Source: Cerrena zonata
Taxonomy: Eukaryota; Basidiomycota; Agaricomycetes; Polyporales; Cerrenaceae
DNA: 64,000 nt
Assembly (NCBI GenBank): GCA_038087015.1
Contig: JASBNA010000021.1
Span: forward strand, 310,001-374,000
Direction of reading: 5' to 3'
The translations under genes and the position numbers were made by a program. This document shows, piece by piece, positions 1-11,544 of this stretch. Positions within the stretch are counted from its first letter, which is position 1; each line of letters starts with the position of its first letter. The notes below the pieces were generated by a model that was not told the DNA's origin, ran no database searches, and worked only from the letters and a program-made list of their open reading frames with translations.

Positions 1-1966
1 TTCGAGCTGAGTAAGGATCATCCACTCAATGGTACTCAGCTTGTACATGCGAAGGCCTTTGTTTCCACGCTTGTCATATTTTGACAGAGAAACAAGCTTC
101 TCAATAGGAGCTCATAAAATAAGGGCACGTTCAATAGCCTCTGTGAGAGAGTTCCATCTGGTTTTAACCCACCGTATCAGTTGTTTCGGTTCCATACCAG
201 ACTTCTCACAGCATGAATGAAGTTCCTTGTGCAATGTTGGCAAGTGAAAGACCCGTTTAGCAAGCTCCGCAATCTAGACGTGTCATATTCAGTTCAATAT
301 AGATAACTATGGAATGTATGATCACATACCTTTGTGACTGCTGTCTGACCTTCCTTCTGCTGGTCATCCGACAGGGCATACAGCTTCTCAACCTCTAAGA
401 TGATATTCATAATATCATCTTCATTGGCAGTGGCAGCGTCTGGATTGAGGTTGTAGTCTCTGTCTTTGTCTTCAGGGTCATCTTCAGTCGTTACTGGTAA
501 CTCATCATCATCTTCATCTTCGTGATCGAAACCATCTGCATCTTGATCGGGTACATAAAGCTTCCATGCAAACGTAGAGAGAATTGCCCGGTGTAATAAT
601 ACTAAGGAGGCTTCGATATGGAGTGATGGTGTGAGGACAAACCTTGACAATGAGATTCAAAATATGAGCGAAGCAACATATGCGGCTTTCCTTGCCACAC
701 CGCCTGTTGAGCTTGAGTTCAACCTCATCAAGTAAGGTGTTGTTGTTCGATGCATTGTCACAAGCAATGCCGAGTATCTAGAGAATGTGACATCATGGTT
801 AATATATACACATTGCCGTAGCAAGAGATAGTAGTATAAGATACAAACCTTGTTGTGGATACCATAGCCCTTCAAGCATTCAATGAGCTTCTCAGCGAGA
901 TACTTGCCTGTATGGCCCTTCGTAAGTCTGTGAACATGTGCATGAGTTAACAAATCTGCGCGGTGAGGAAAGAGAGACATACTGAATGAAATCCAATATG
1001 AACGATTGAATGTGCCCATCTACGACACATTGAATTGTAATACCTAAGAAGGAGATTACGTTTGGGGAGGTCCACCCATCAATACAGATATGGATCCATC
1101 CAGTATAGTCCTACAACATATGTCAGCAGTGGAGAAGTGAACCAATATGTTGGTAAAGGACAGACCTTCAAGTGACTCGAGACATCTGTGCGTGCACGAT
1201 TGAAGATGAACCGCACATCTCGAGAGACAGTCATAGGATGTGGGACCTCAACACGGCCATGAAGCATTCGGAAGATGCGTAATAAGGCCTCGTCTTGTAC
1301 GATTATAAATGGTTGGTGGTTACGAGATACCCACAATGCAAGTAGATAGCGGAATAGAGCCTTGTTGTATGTTGAATCTTGGGCATAGTCGTTGATGCCT
1401 TCGCCTGGGGCTGCCACTTTACCTTCGCAGGTATCAGCGTGACGTTTTAGATTGCTGGTACCTTCATCATGACGTGAACATGAGACAGCTATGGACCTAT
1501 TTTTACAGAACCATCAGTGTGTTTCAAGAGGATGAGAGTGAAATAAGAAAAAACGTACGGTGTTGTCTTGCATACAAATTTGTATCGGATGGTGTCCTTG
1601 TCTTTGATGATAACCAGAGGGCGGAAGTGATCATACACATGCGATTTCCACTTGGTCTACTGCAGCTCTAGTGACAGTAATACAAATGGTATCAGATGAG
1701 ACTGTGTAAATATGAACCCAGACAATGGAGTACATACTTAATACAGCCTCGGGTGATGTTGTAGCAGTCTTATAACGTGCATTGAACTTGGCAGTTGTTA
1801 GCGATACTTCTTGTATGGAGCTTGTGTTCATGCTACTAGTAGGGCCTGGTGTAAGTTCTACCACCTCAGGACTTGAGCTCCTGCTTCGCTCGGAGGGAGC
1901 ATTGCCATTAGCAGGGTTCGCCTTGCTACGTTTAGATGGGCCACGCTTGGGCAAAGGATCTGACAT
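1..1966 (-). CDS. hAT-family transposase (hAT-1), C-terminus beyond window edge
   Basis: This is the DNA-cutting and strand-transfer enzyme of a hAT transposon. Reading the minus strand from about 1966, I see a Ser/Pro-rich low-complexity N-terminus. An intron (donor near 1740, acceptor near 1665) leads into a BED zinc finger with a W..HVYDHF aromatic start and a YKFVC cysteine. Further exons carry SNLKRHADTC, then the block with NHQPF and PHPMTVSRDV (about 1079-1417). The target-gene core follows, with a TKGHTGKYLAEKL segment (about 657-1019), an acidic insert at 480-560, and GLRMYKL at the very left edge. The RNase H-like end and the dimerisation domain should lie left of base 1. Several exons are joined by short introns, so the exact exon ends are approximate. 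The order of blocks is typical of Agaricomycete hAT transposases. Whether it is intact cannot be judged from this part. Confidence 0.8.
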
Positions 1967-2039
1967 GACCCTCGGAGTGTGGCAATCACACATTTCAGTC
2001 ATTAACGCTCACATTGAATGGACCAGGCGAGTCGCCGAA

Positions 2040-3300
2040 ACCCCAGTGTCATTGGACACAGGGGACTGACTTGAGTACCAACGAAAACCCAGTGTCAGTG
2101 AGACAGAGTACTGACCTGCCAAGGGGAAGTGAGTCATCTGGGGCGCTGAGCGGTATAGGTGTAATGTGTAGGGGACTGCTCTGAATGCCTCTTGTATATA
2201 TATTTGGTGGGCCTTCCCTGCACTGGATCGTAGCCTGAATTTTAGGCTTCATAAAAGTCAGGTAAAATTTTATAAAAATTCTCTTACAAAATATACTTTT
2301 TAGCATTATAAAATTGTCAGAAAATGCTAAATTGTTGCAGAATTTGATAAATCATAAAAACCTATGTAAATTTTGACTTTTGTATTTAATTTTTAGACTT
2401 TAGAAATGTTGAATCTATATATATATATTTATTAGAGAAAAGTTTACTATCCAAAATCCAAAATTTTGATACACTTTTATTTCTCTAAAAATCATAATAT
2501 AATTGTATATATCAAAACAAAGGTTTATAAATAGAGAGCCTAAAAAGAAGATATAGACTACTATTATTGGTAAATCATTGTCTCTGTCAATTATACTATC
2601 TGACAGAGATATTTAAGTATGCAATATCACTAAGCTTTCCAAATTAGCAGTTTAAATTTTATATTACTTTTGGAGAATCAAAAGTGTATCAAAATTTTGA
2701 ATTTTACCAAGTGAATTTTTCTCTAATAAAAGATATATTAAAATTTAATGTTTTTAAAGTCTAAAAATTGGATACAAAAGTCTGAATTTACATAGGTTTT
2801 TATGATTTATCAAATTCTGCTGCAATTTAGCATTTTCTGACAATTTTATAATGCTAAAAAGTATATTTTGTAAGAGAATTTTTATAAAATTTTACCTGAC
2901 TTCTATGAAGCCTAAAATTCGGGCTACAATCCAGTGCTGTAGTGTAGGGGACTTCCCTGGGTGTGGTAGTTGATCATGTGAGGAAACTTCTTTGGATGCA
3001 AGGGACTGTTCTGTGCATGGTAAAGTGATCACTCAGGGAAACTTCTTTCGAATGAAGGGACTTCTTCGTGGTTGCTTGGGGGAAACTCCCAGGGGTGATT
3101 TACCTGTTGATGGGAGCACGAGGGACTTCTTTGTGCATGGGAACACAATGTACTGCATTGTGGGATAAATGGTTGTGAGGGGGAAACTTCCACAATTGTG
3201 TCAGGAACTTCTGTGTAATTCTATGAGTGCCATTAGAACTTCAGTGTATGTAAGTGAGTATTTGGTGGGTGCATAGTGGTAGTTCCATTTAAGAAATTGT
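2040..3300. repeat. Subterminal short-repeat region of a DNA transposon, split by a MITE
   Basis: On both sides of the MITE at 2221-2936 the sequence contains many degenerate copies of GGGACTTCTTTG, GGGGACT and GAAACTTCTTT, for example near 2110, 2172, 2945, 2983, 3001, 3040, 3055, 3080, 3120 and 3180. Such clusters of short motifs next to a transposase gene usually act as subterminal binding sites. Its position just upstream of the hAT-1 start suggests it is the 5' end of that element, but I found no terminal inverted repeat to prove it. Confidence 0.5.
2221..2936. mobile_element. Palindromic MITE, subfamily A, copy 1
   Basis: The 716-bp element starts CACTGGATCGTAGCC and ends with the complementary GGGCTACAATCCAGTG. 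About 300 bp at each end pair with one another, around a unique AT-rich centre of roughly 100 bp. It is flanked by a 3-bp direct repeat CTG. It has no coding capacity. Subfamily A is marked by AAAAATTCTCTTACAAAATA and a GCATTATAAAATTGTCAG block in the arms, also found in the copy at 25250. The 3-bp duplication and CACTG ends fit CACTA/EnSpm-type mobilisation; that is inference. Confidence 0.9.
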
Positions 3301-4070
3301 ACTTATAGATCGTGTCAGATATTGGATAGCCAATTCTACTTGTGTAAACAAAATTTTTGTCTGGAAGGGTTCGAGGAGATGGTGTATGAAACCATTAAAC
3401 TGAGTCTTCTAAAGGCTAAAACAAGCATTAGCACAATACTGTAGATGGGTGAATGGTGGGGAACTGTATTTCACATGAGATATCTCATTTTCAAGTTACT
3501 GTTGGGTGCAGAAATCAAGGCGCCAGTTGTTCCTGCGCATCGCACTGCCAGTGATGACCTCAAATTTCGAAAACGAATATCTCCGCAAGGGCTTTGTCCA
3601 TTAACCTCATTCATTCTGTGCAATACTCAGCTCACTTTCCCACACCGCATGGTGTATAGAAGTATGGAATGGGAGTAGTTCAACTATTTCCTTTTGTCAA
3701 CCCCCTCATCGATGACCAGAATATGAACAATTCATGAAGGGCTATGTGGTAGCACTAACCCTCCTGTATACCTATTGGGGACGGTCATTGAGAGAGCATG
3801 ATGATAGGTTTTTACCTGGATCGGACGGTTGTGTTGGTCAGGGTCATCATTGAAGGCAAGTGGCAGCGCAACGTGCAGGAAACAGGCGGCACCTTGATTT
3901 CTGCACCCAGCTATATATTGGGACTGTAGTCTTGCACTACTCGCACAGACACTGTGAAACTTGGAGTTGCGTACTGTGGAACAGAAAACTTAAGCACGGC
4001 AGAAAGGAAATCATGCAATACCCTAACAATGCCGGTTGGAAAACACAATACAGCTGATAAACAAGATGTA
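3301..4070. other. Intergenic stretch, nothing recognised
   Basis: No convincing coding region, RNA gene or transposon terminus is visible. Short open frames on both strands lack splice context or family resemblance. The 3' end of the KDZ element, or a boundary between it and hAT-1, probably lies in here. Confidence 0.4.
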
Positions 4071-4784
4071 CTAAAAGGTTGCATCCAGATCAGGTGCTCC
4101 AAAGGTATCGACACCAACCTCTTGCATACGATGCAGGACAGCCTTAGCAGCATTTATCGCCTCCAGCATCTTTGTAATCCTGGACACAGGGGCTCACTCC
4201 TTATGCAAGTAATCCTGTGCACAGTGTGAGACCAGAGTAGAAACCGTAAATTAATACACACCTTAATCTGATCTTCGGTAGAATCCCACCATGGAGGACG
4301 TTGAACTCCCAGAGGAGGAGTTTTATCATCCCATGTCCACCACATGTTGAGTCCTGATAAGTTAGGATTAACGAAAGGTTGGAATGCCTGTACATGGACA
4401 GGAATGTCAATATGGTGGGGCAACTTGTCCCAGTGGACGATGAAGGTGTTGTCTTGCGTGCAATTGAACCAGGAGAAGTCTTGTTTGAAAAATCTACCAC
4501 CATTGCATCCGGAAACCATTGCCACTGCAATGGCATCCTTCATTGCTGTCTGATTGGTGTAAGGGCATGTCCGAGTTGCATGAAAAAGACAGTCAGAAAC
4601 AAGACAAAAATTAACTCACAACTTCACGGTACAACCCAATACGCCATCTCGTTTTTGACATGGCCTCCGCTGCTTTTCGTGGAAAGGCATTGACAGCTGA
4701 AGCAATGCGCCAATGGAACATAAGAATATTTGCACAAATGTGTTTGTTCGCACTGCCGGAAAACCAGGGCTCTTCAGCAGACAT
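4071..4784 (-). CDS. Small accessory gene next to KDZ transposase, function unknown
   Basis: I do not recognise this protein. Three exons can be joined. Exon 1 starts MSAEEPWFSGSANK at 4784 and ends at a GTGAGT donor near 4624. Exon 2 (about 4549 to 4261) is Trp/Phe-rich, with RFFKQDFSWFNCTQ and MWWTWDD segments. Exon 3 reads KMLEAINAAKAVLHRMQ and stops at 4071. The last junction needs the second of two overlapping donors (GTGTAT) to stay in frame, so it is less sure. The product is about 185 aa with no signal peptide or membrane segment. It lies about 100 bp downstream of the KDZ stop codon on the same strand, which suggests it is cargo of, or a partner in, that transposon. Confidence 0.45.
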
Positions 4785-6759
4785 AGTGAGGGAGGAGTGC
4801 AAGGACAGATGAACAACCTGCATCATTATAAATATGGAAATATGTTGTACAAATAGAACCAAATAAAGTGATGCAGTACGTGTTTATTGTCCTTTAATCA
4901 CATTCAAAGCTCCTTCAGCTTGCCGAGCAAAGTTGTGCCACATGTATGCCTGCTGTAAAGCATAGCACTCAAAGCCGGCAGTTGTGTTGAGGGAGCGAGT
5001 CTTCCACTGCTCCATGTGATACAGGAAGTATCGATGGGTACATTCGAGCTCTGATTGCAAGAGAGTCTTCTCCTCTGCCCAGCGATCACGTCTAGATTTG
5101 GCTCGCAACCAGTTGACACGATACACTAAGATAATAAATTGGATGATAAGTCAGCAACAACTTAAGTTGGAGTAATAAAAATAAACACTGACTCTCCGTT
5201 ACAAAAACAGGATCATCATTTTCTGACATCTTGTGCCAGATCCATGAGAGCTTCTTCTTCCCCTGCCCTGCTTCATTAGAGTTAGCAACAGCAGTACTTG
5301 CTGCAAGATCTGCACGAGTGAGGACTTTGAACTGTTGCAAGAGTGCATCACCTGTGCCAAGTATCACCATGGCTTTGTGTGCTGAAGAGTACACCTTAGC
5401 AGCATTGTCGATAGACATTTGGACCGCATGAGCATTGCCATAACTACGCAAACATTTCGCATAATTGGTCTTAGGAGAGTTCTTGCGGACGCATGAGCGA
5501 AAGATGAATGAGCTGTGTGCAATTGTGACACACAGGAGGTGAAGCGCATCATTTGCTTGGCCTTCTCTCAGGCTGAGTTCACATTGTGCCATGCGGCGGA
5601 TGATATTAGCACAATGCTCCTTTCCATAGGATGATGGCAGAGGGATACATTGCTGTTCTGCATAAGTGGCATCAACTATAACCGGGATGTCAGAGGTCGA
5701 CAGAGTGCTGGGAATGGCATCGTCCACATCTTCGTCAGTATCAAGCCATTCAGCATCAAGGTTGTTGGAAGATAGGCTGGGGCTATCTTGGAGATACTCG
5801 ACACCACAACAAGTGAATGAGTCAATGCGTGTCTGAAGATGGCAATGTTTCTCCTGTAAGGATAATTGCTGCTCAACAGTCGGTGACTTCTCTAAAGATC
5901 GGACATGCTTTAAGAGTTCAATCCTATGTTTTGTGTTGGTAAGAAGCACAAGCAGGGATGATATTCTGTATTACGTACTGTTGCTCCTCAAGCTTCAGAC
6001 CAAATGAGATCCATGCAGCCGACCCAGGTAATATATCTGACTGCACCTCAGACTGTGCAAGCTCAAGCTGTATACTGGCTTTACCGGGAGCTGTGAGAAC
6101 AGTCAATGTATATATGTGAGGAGTGTGAAATACATCTCGAAAGTGTACCTTTATCATCCTTGACATCTAGAGTATCCATGACAGTGACATCTTCAAGCCA
6201 ATCTTGCTGCATCGTCTCTTCCTCCCATGTATAGCTTGCAGTATGGTGTGGGCCTATGCGGTCACAAAGCCTTTGGAAATATTCCTCACTATCCTCAACC
6301 TGATCAAGGCAAGCATTCCATTTGCATAGAAGAGAGGGAACTAGTCGCAGAAGAATAGAGAAAAATGATGTCAGTACATGTGTCCAACTTGCACAGGGTA
6401 GCAGACCCCACTTACCCATATGAATAAGTTTCTTCCAATTGGAATCAGCCATATAAGCATCCAAATATTCCTGACGGTGGAACCAGGACATAGTACAGGT
6501 ACTTCTTGACGTATGGTTGAGTGTGTGCCATAATATCTCGATAACCTCACCGTCAACCATACCAGCACCATGAATAAAGGTTGGGGCGTATCTTGGATAG
6601 CATTGTTTGATATGCCCATGAACATGGAACAAACCAATTCTGCATTGAATGGTAAGATTTGCTGGAAGTGGCAGGTAGGGAGCACATCGCTGCATGCGGA
6701 GAAGGAAGTTCACCCAGTACTGACACATAATGTCATACAATATGAGGAGCAAGAGGATG

Positions 6760-7474
6760 CACTGGATCGTAGCCCAAATTTTAGGCTTCATAAAAGTAAG
6801 GTCAAATTTTATTAAAAGTCTCTTACAAAAGATGATTTTAAGCACATAAAAATTGTCAAAAAATGCAGAATTTCAGCAAAATTTGATGAATCATAAAATC
6901 CTTGGCTAATTCAGACTTTTGTATCTAATTTTTAGACTTTAGAAATATTGGATTTTTGCTTATTTTTTATTGGAGAAAAGTTTACTATGCAAAATTCAAA
7001 ATTTTGATATACTTTTGTTTCTCCAAAAGTGATATAAAATTTAAACTGCTAATTTGGAAAGGTCAGTGATATTGCATACTTAAATATCTCTATCAGATAG
7101 TATAATTGACAGAGACTATGATTTACCAACAATAGTAGTCTATATCTTCTCTCTAGGTTCTTTATTTATAACACTTTATTTTGATATATACAATTATATT
7201 ATAATTTCTAGGGAAATAAAAGTGTATCAAAATTTTGAATTTTGTATAGTAAACTTTTCTCCAATCAAAAATAAATAAAAATCCAATATTTCTAACATCT
7301 AAAAATTAGATACAAAAGTCTGAATTAGCCAAGGATTTTATGATTCATCAAATTTTGCTGAAATTCTGCATTTTTTGACAATTTTTAGGTGCTTAAAATC
7401 ATCTTTTGTAAGAGACTTTTAATAAAATTTGACCTTACTTTTATGAAGCCTAAAATTTGGGCTACAATCCAGTG
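6760..7474. mobile_element. Palindromic MITE, subfamily B, in KDZ transposase exon
   Basis: The 715-bp element has CACTGGATCGTAGCCC ends and arms of about 300 bp. It is flanked by ATG direct repeats (6757-6759 and 7475-7477). Removing it with one ATG copy joins NAINYIPFI to LLLLILYDIMCQ in frame in the host transposase, just before the second catalytic Asp. Subfamily B is marked by GTAAGGTCAAATTTTAT and a TTTTAAGCAC motif in the arms. Confidence 0.93.
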
Positions 7475-7700
7475 ATGAATGGGATGTAATTGATCGCATT
7501 CACAAATGCGTAGTCCATAAAACGGTAGCTGGGTGGAAATAAGCTACCTGCAGCAAATCAAAAATGATCTCCGTACCCTTCGCCTTTCTGAAAGTTTACA
7601 ACTGAGTGCAGATAGAAACACCCATGACGTCCATATGCAATTGCACCAATTCCAGTAGCGTCAAGATATGCGCGAGTCATATTTTGACTCTTGACAGCGT

Positions 7701-8648
7701 TGTCAGAACCACGCTAAAACCCTATCACGTGATGTACCTAATCCCTACTAAACCCGATCCACACTAGTTGATTTCCGATTCGGCCCGATACTCTCGTATC
7801 CCACATGCTCTTCCCACAGTCATTTCATCTGTCCACATTTGTACGCTCCCATCTTCCATTTATTCTATTTACCCCTGACCCTCCGACTCACCCTCCGCTT
7901 TATCTTTGATTTAACTTTACCCTTTTGCCTTTATCTGATCCATGGTCTCTTATCATAGCTGATTCTTTTAGATAGTCCCTTACCACATGTCTTTCCTTCC
8001 CGACATCGCCGATAGGCCTCCGATCATCAGCCCCGTAATATCTTTCTCATTTATCTCTTGTTTAATTACCTCGTATTCTTTCCTCCTGTACCTTTCCACA
8101 TGTCCTATGATTCCAACCCTATTTCTATCATGTCATTCGCACATCATTCCTCTTCATATTTTCTCTAAGTCCTCTATTCCTTGTAGGAGTCTCGTAGTAT
8201 AAATACTCATCTCGCTCACTGTATTTCCTTAGTACAAAACTTGACTTTGATTCGTCCTCATACCTCTGATCTCCACGTGATTCCCTACTCCTCCAACCAG
8301 GACTTGACTTGGGTTTAGTCCACCATCTTAACTTCCCTCTCTTCACTCGTCTTCTAGGACATCCTAGTTGACACTCTGTAATCCGGCGAAACATCCTAGT
8401 GACTATTCCGGTATTCCTACTTACCTCTGTCTGCATCTTAGGTCCCCTACTTTCCCGACGTCTCCAACTTCCACTGTCTCTGAAAACCAGGGCTGTATCC
8501 TAGAAGGGCGCAACACATAAGTTGAAGCCAAGCCCATTTGTATTTGACTATCTACGTTACAGGTCCCGAGTTGCCGACTCGTATCCCTACCCTTCCCTCG
8601 CTCTCTCCTCCAAGCAACCTCCGCGTCGCTCCGAGACGGACCATCACA
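7701..8648 (+). mobile_element. Solo LTR (948 bp), unassigned retrotransposon family
   Basis: The segment begins TGTCAGAACC and ends GGACCATCACA, giving TG...CA termini. It is flanked by a perfect 5-bp duplication AGCGT (7696-7700 and 8649-8653). Removing it with one duplication copy joins CHEHDA to VKSQNMTRAYLDATGIGA in the KDZ transposase. A TATA-like TATAAATACTC near 8198 suggests plus orientation. It contains no coding region. It differs from the three LTR families with TGTCNTGC starts in this window. Confidence 0.88.
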
Positions 8649-9514
8649 AGCGTCATGTTCATGGCAGGTTGAGGGCTGGATGGAGAAGTCAGCATTATTT
8701 CACACAAAACCAACTATCAGTAGCCTCACTGCTGCTCAAGCCTCAGGAATCTTGGCAAGGTACTCCTCAAAGCCTGCTTTCCCAACCATGTAGGCATGAC
8801 CGTCGCTAAGAGGAATGTCATCTTTGGGGTATTTCATCTTCAAATGCTCCTGCTTGAAGTTGCCATCACCAAGCAGGGTTCGCATATATTTCCATCTGTA
8901 AAGAGTCAGAACATATATTTTGTGACTACATATACAGAGTACGTACTTGAGGGGATCATCTTGCCAATCGGTCAGAAGATTGATACCTGGCTGTGGGCAA
9001 GCAGGACAAAATGGTGCAAGACCACCCTTGGGAATGGGGTTGTCAGAGGATAAATAGGCAATGCCAGAATGTTGGCGCGCTCTCAAGTTTCGCCATTCCC
9101 ATACAACCCGCATGAGCTCATGATATCGATCAGGCACAAGATTGGGAAACTGGTTGTTGGTAAGCCATTTCAGCTTCATGTAGTAGCTCTGCGCTGATGA
9201 TTTGGTCTCAAGATTATTGAGATCATAATCATCGAGAAGTTGAAAGGTAAAAACAGTCTAGGGGCGGTCATGGGTAACTGGGTATAGTCCGAGCCGCAGG
9301 AATTGAATATGGATGGGAACACCTGGATCACAGGTACAGGCCCTGGTGGGGAGATGATGTATGCCTGTTATATCGACGATGGTTACCCACTGATGACCAA
9401 GGGAATCAAGACCCTTTGGATATTGCTGCTTGCGGTTAAGCAAGCCACCAGAGTCAAACTGAATTTGCTCGTCATCAGACTTGTCGTCATCAGCTGGTTC
9501 GACAAGAGTTGGAA

Positions 9515-9590
9515 GATCATCATCATCTGGGTCGTCACCATTGGTAATGGAAGATCATCATCATCTGGGTCGTCACCATTGGTAATGGAA
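9515..9590. repeat. 38-bp tandem duplication in KDZ gene
   Basis: Two perfect, adjacent 38-bp copies (9515-9552 and 9553-9590) encode an Asp-rich stretch. The unit is not a multiple of three, so the second copy shifts the transposase frame. Before duplication the Asp-rich part would run into GGLLNRKQQYPKGLDSLGHQ and the conserved VTIVDITGIHHL. Confidence 0.85.
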
Positions 9591-10022
9591 GAAATGTGGA
9601 GAGGGTTCGATGTCAATGTTGTAAAAACACTGGCTCGTGCATGACTGTTATGCACATCGCAGGTATCTGTATCTGGCGGGAGAGGGATTGAAGCAGCATA
9701 CTGGGGGCACATGCTACCGTTATGTCCAAGGTTCAATGTGAGGCCAGTGTATCGTAGAGAGGATGGTATAAAAGTTCCTCCATTCCACTTCAAGACACGA
9801 TGGAAAGGGTGCTGATAGTGACGAGAGCGACAACACTTGGTACAGAGCACTGGTGCTCCAAAGCAATCATCACATCTCCAAAGCATACCCACACCACATG
9901 AGACACATGCAGCAGATGCCGGGGGAGCAAAACGCTCTGTGATCTCCTGTAAAAACTCTGATCGACATGACAACCATTCAGATAGATGATTTGTTTGGGT
10001 CTAGTGAAAGTGTCAGTGCCGT

Positions 10023-11099
10023 TGTCCTGCATGAAAATGGTTTCATGCATGAACATAACAGCAAGAGACTCACTATCAATCCTCAAAGAGAATATTATTC
10101 TTGATAATATTTAATTATCAAATATGGATTTTACATTACAGAAGTCAACCCTAGACTTATCTGTGAAGACAGTAGCTGGAAACTGGAACTGCAGATCTCT
10201 AATGATGGGACTTTACTACTCTCACAACAAGAACCAGTGTTTCGGAACTAAGAACCATTATTTCGGAATCAAGACCCGGCAAATCGGAATCAAAACTAAC
10301 AAAACATCATCTGAGTCAGAGTGACAAGACATTATCTGAGTCAGAGTGATGTGTTTAAGGTTCATCATATCAAAGTATCAGGGACAAACAAGACAATAAT
10401 ATCAAAGACAGTATAGGAATACAAGGTTACCATGACAATATTTATCTGAAACATGTTTCAAGTCTGAAACATAGTTACCAAAAACTTTAACTTTATTCTA
10501 TATAAGTACATCTTTGTATTTTACTTAGCAACAAGTGGAGTAGACACTTGTCACAACCTGATTGGCTAGAGAAAGGAGGCTTCCAAAAAGCATAAATAGA
10601 GCCCCTCTCTTCCCTCTAAGCAAGAAGGTTGGAAGCAGTTTCCAAGCAAGCCTCTGAACTCCAGTATTTTTCCTGTATTTACCTTTAGATTAAAGTAATC
10701 TAAAGTGACTCACTAGAACCTGTCTAGTAGTCTTCCCCTCTCAGTTATAAGTCAGTAAACTAGAGACAAAGTGTCTCTCTTGTTTGTCAGTCGTATCGTT
10801 CAGCATTTAAGAGTCGTATCCTGCTTTAAGTGGACATAAGTTTGTTCAGTTAAAGTCTTTATCCTTTGATTTTATATTCCAGTCTCTTTCCTAGTTCTAA
10901 ACCCTTAAACTCTCCTATATTCTCCCTACTCTACCTACCTTATCTACTCTTTCACAACACACAAGCGGGCAAGTAGATAAAAACAATCCCAACTCAACGA
11001 ACAACAGGGAATATTCGGTGTAACGTCTCACCCAAGATTTCTCTGCGAGGAAAGTTCGTATTTAGTCCTATATAGACTAATCACTTTCTGAGACCGACA
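10023..11099 (+). mobile_element. Solo LTR of the Gypsy-A family, in an intron
   Basis: This 1077-bp LTR starts TGTCCTGCATGAAAATGG and ends CTGAGACCGACA. It is the inverted counterpart of the LTRs at 27222-28298 and 63864 onward. A 4-bp duplication CCGT flanks it (10019-10022 and 11100-11103). A TATA-like CATAAATAGAG lies near 10590, and CGAACAACAGGGAATATTCG near 10998 is shared with other LTRs here. Two copies of ACATTATCTGAGTCAGAGTG-like sequence lie at about 10300-10350. It interrupts the first intron of the KDZ gene: the donor AAG|GTATAG lies just right of it and the acceptor CACTAG just left, so the protein would not be affected if splicing survived. Confidence 0.92.
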
Positions 11100-11544
11100 C
11101 CGTTAACAACAACTGGGGTAGAGGATGCTATACCTTTCGCTTACGGACTTTAGGACCCTGGTCATCAATCTGAAAGTCTGCAGCATCAGTGGAAGGCTCA
11201 AAGAACTGTGAAGTGTCAGGAGCGGGATGAGCAGTGCGATGGTGCATTGCTGCATGAGTCACAGTGACACCGCGACCACGAGTAGGACCATGAGATATAC
11301 CACAAATAACACCACACAATGCACAAGCAATATGAGGAGTAGAGTAGGTAGCAAGATTGTGAAAGACCTGAGCAGGACGTTGACGGTTAGAAAAATTCTC
11401 TGCGATGAATGGGACATTAACAGTCGCTGCTGGCTGATTTCTCTTCGCCCACTTGAACGAAGTGGAAGCAAATGCTGGATCAGTGAGAATAGCATGTTTC
11501 GACATTGTTATTGTTATAGAAAACTTGAAGAGATATCTGTGTTC

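Larger units (their letters stand above)
4884..11505 (-). pseudogene. KDZ transposase with CxC2 cysteine cluster, broken by insertions
   Basis: This is the transposase of a Kyakuja-Dileera-Zisupton DNA transposon. The N-terminus (11505) is MSKHAILTDP...RKRK, then a first intron that now holds a solo LTR. The CxC2 zinc cluster follows (CVSCG...CDDCFGAPVLCTKCC, about 9910-9830), then a VPDRYHELMRVVWEWR block (about 9130) and CPACPQPGI. The RNase H-like core shows LDATGIGA (about 7670), YDIMCQ (about 6740) and GAGMVDGEVIE (about 6560), the expected acidic triad. The C-terminal helices include LREGQANDALH and YRVNWLRAKSRRDRW, ending at 4884. Breaks are a MITE at 6760-7474, a solo LTR at 7701-8648, a 38-bp tandem duplication shifting frame at 9515-9590, and an in-frame TGA at 8736-8738. 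Subtracting both insertions with their target duplications restores the reading frame, so the gene was intact before them. Confidence 0.9.

Noticed and set aside
10124..10324. Small protein encoded in the Gypsy-A LTR
   Set aside because: The same open frame recurs at 27997-28197 only because the LTR is repeated; it lies upstream of the TATA-like motif and has no protein features.
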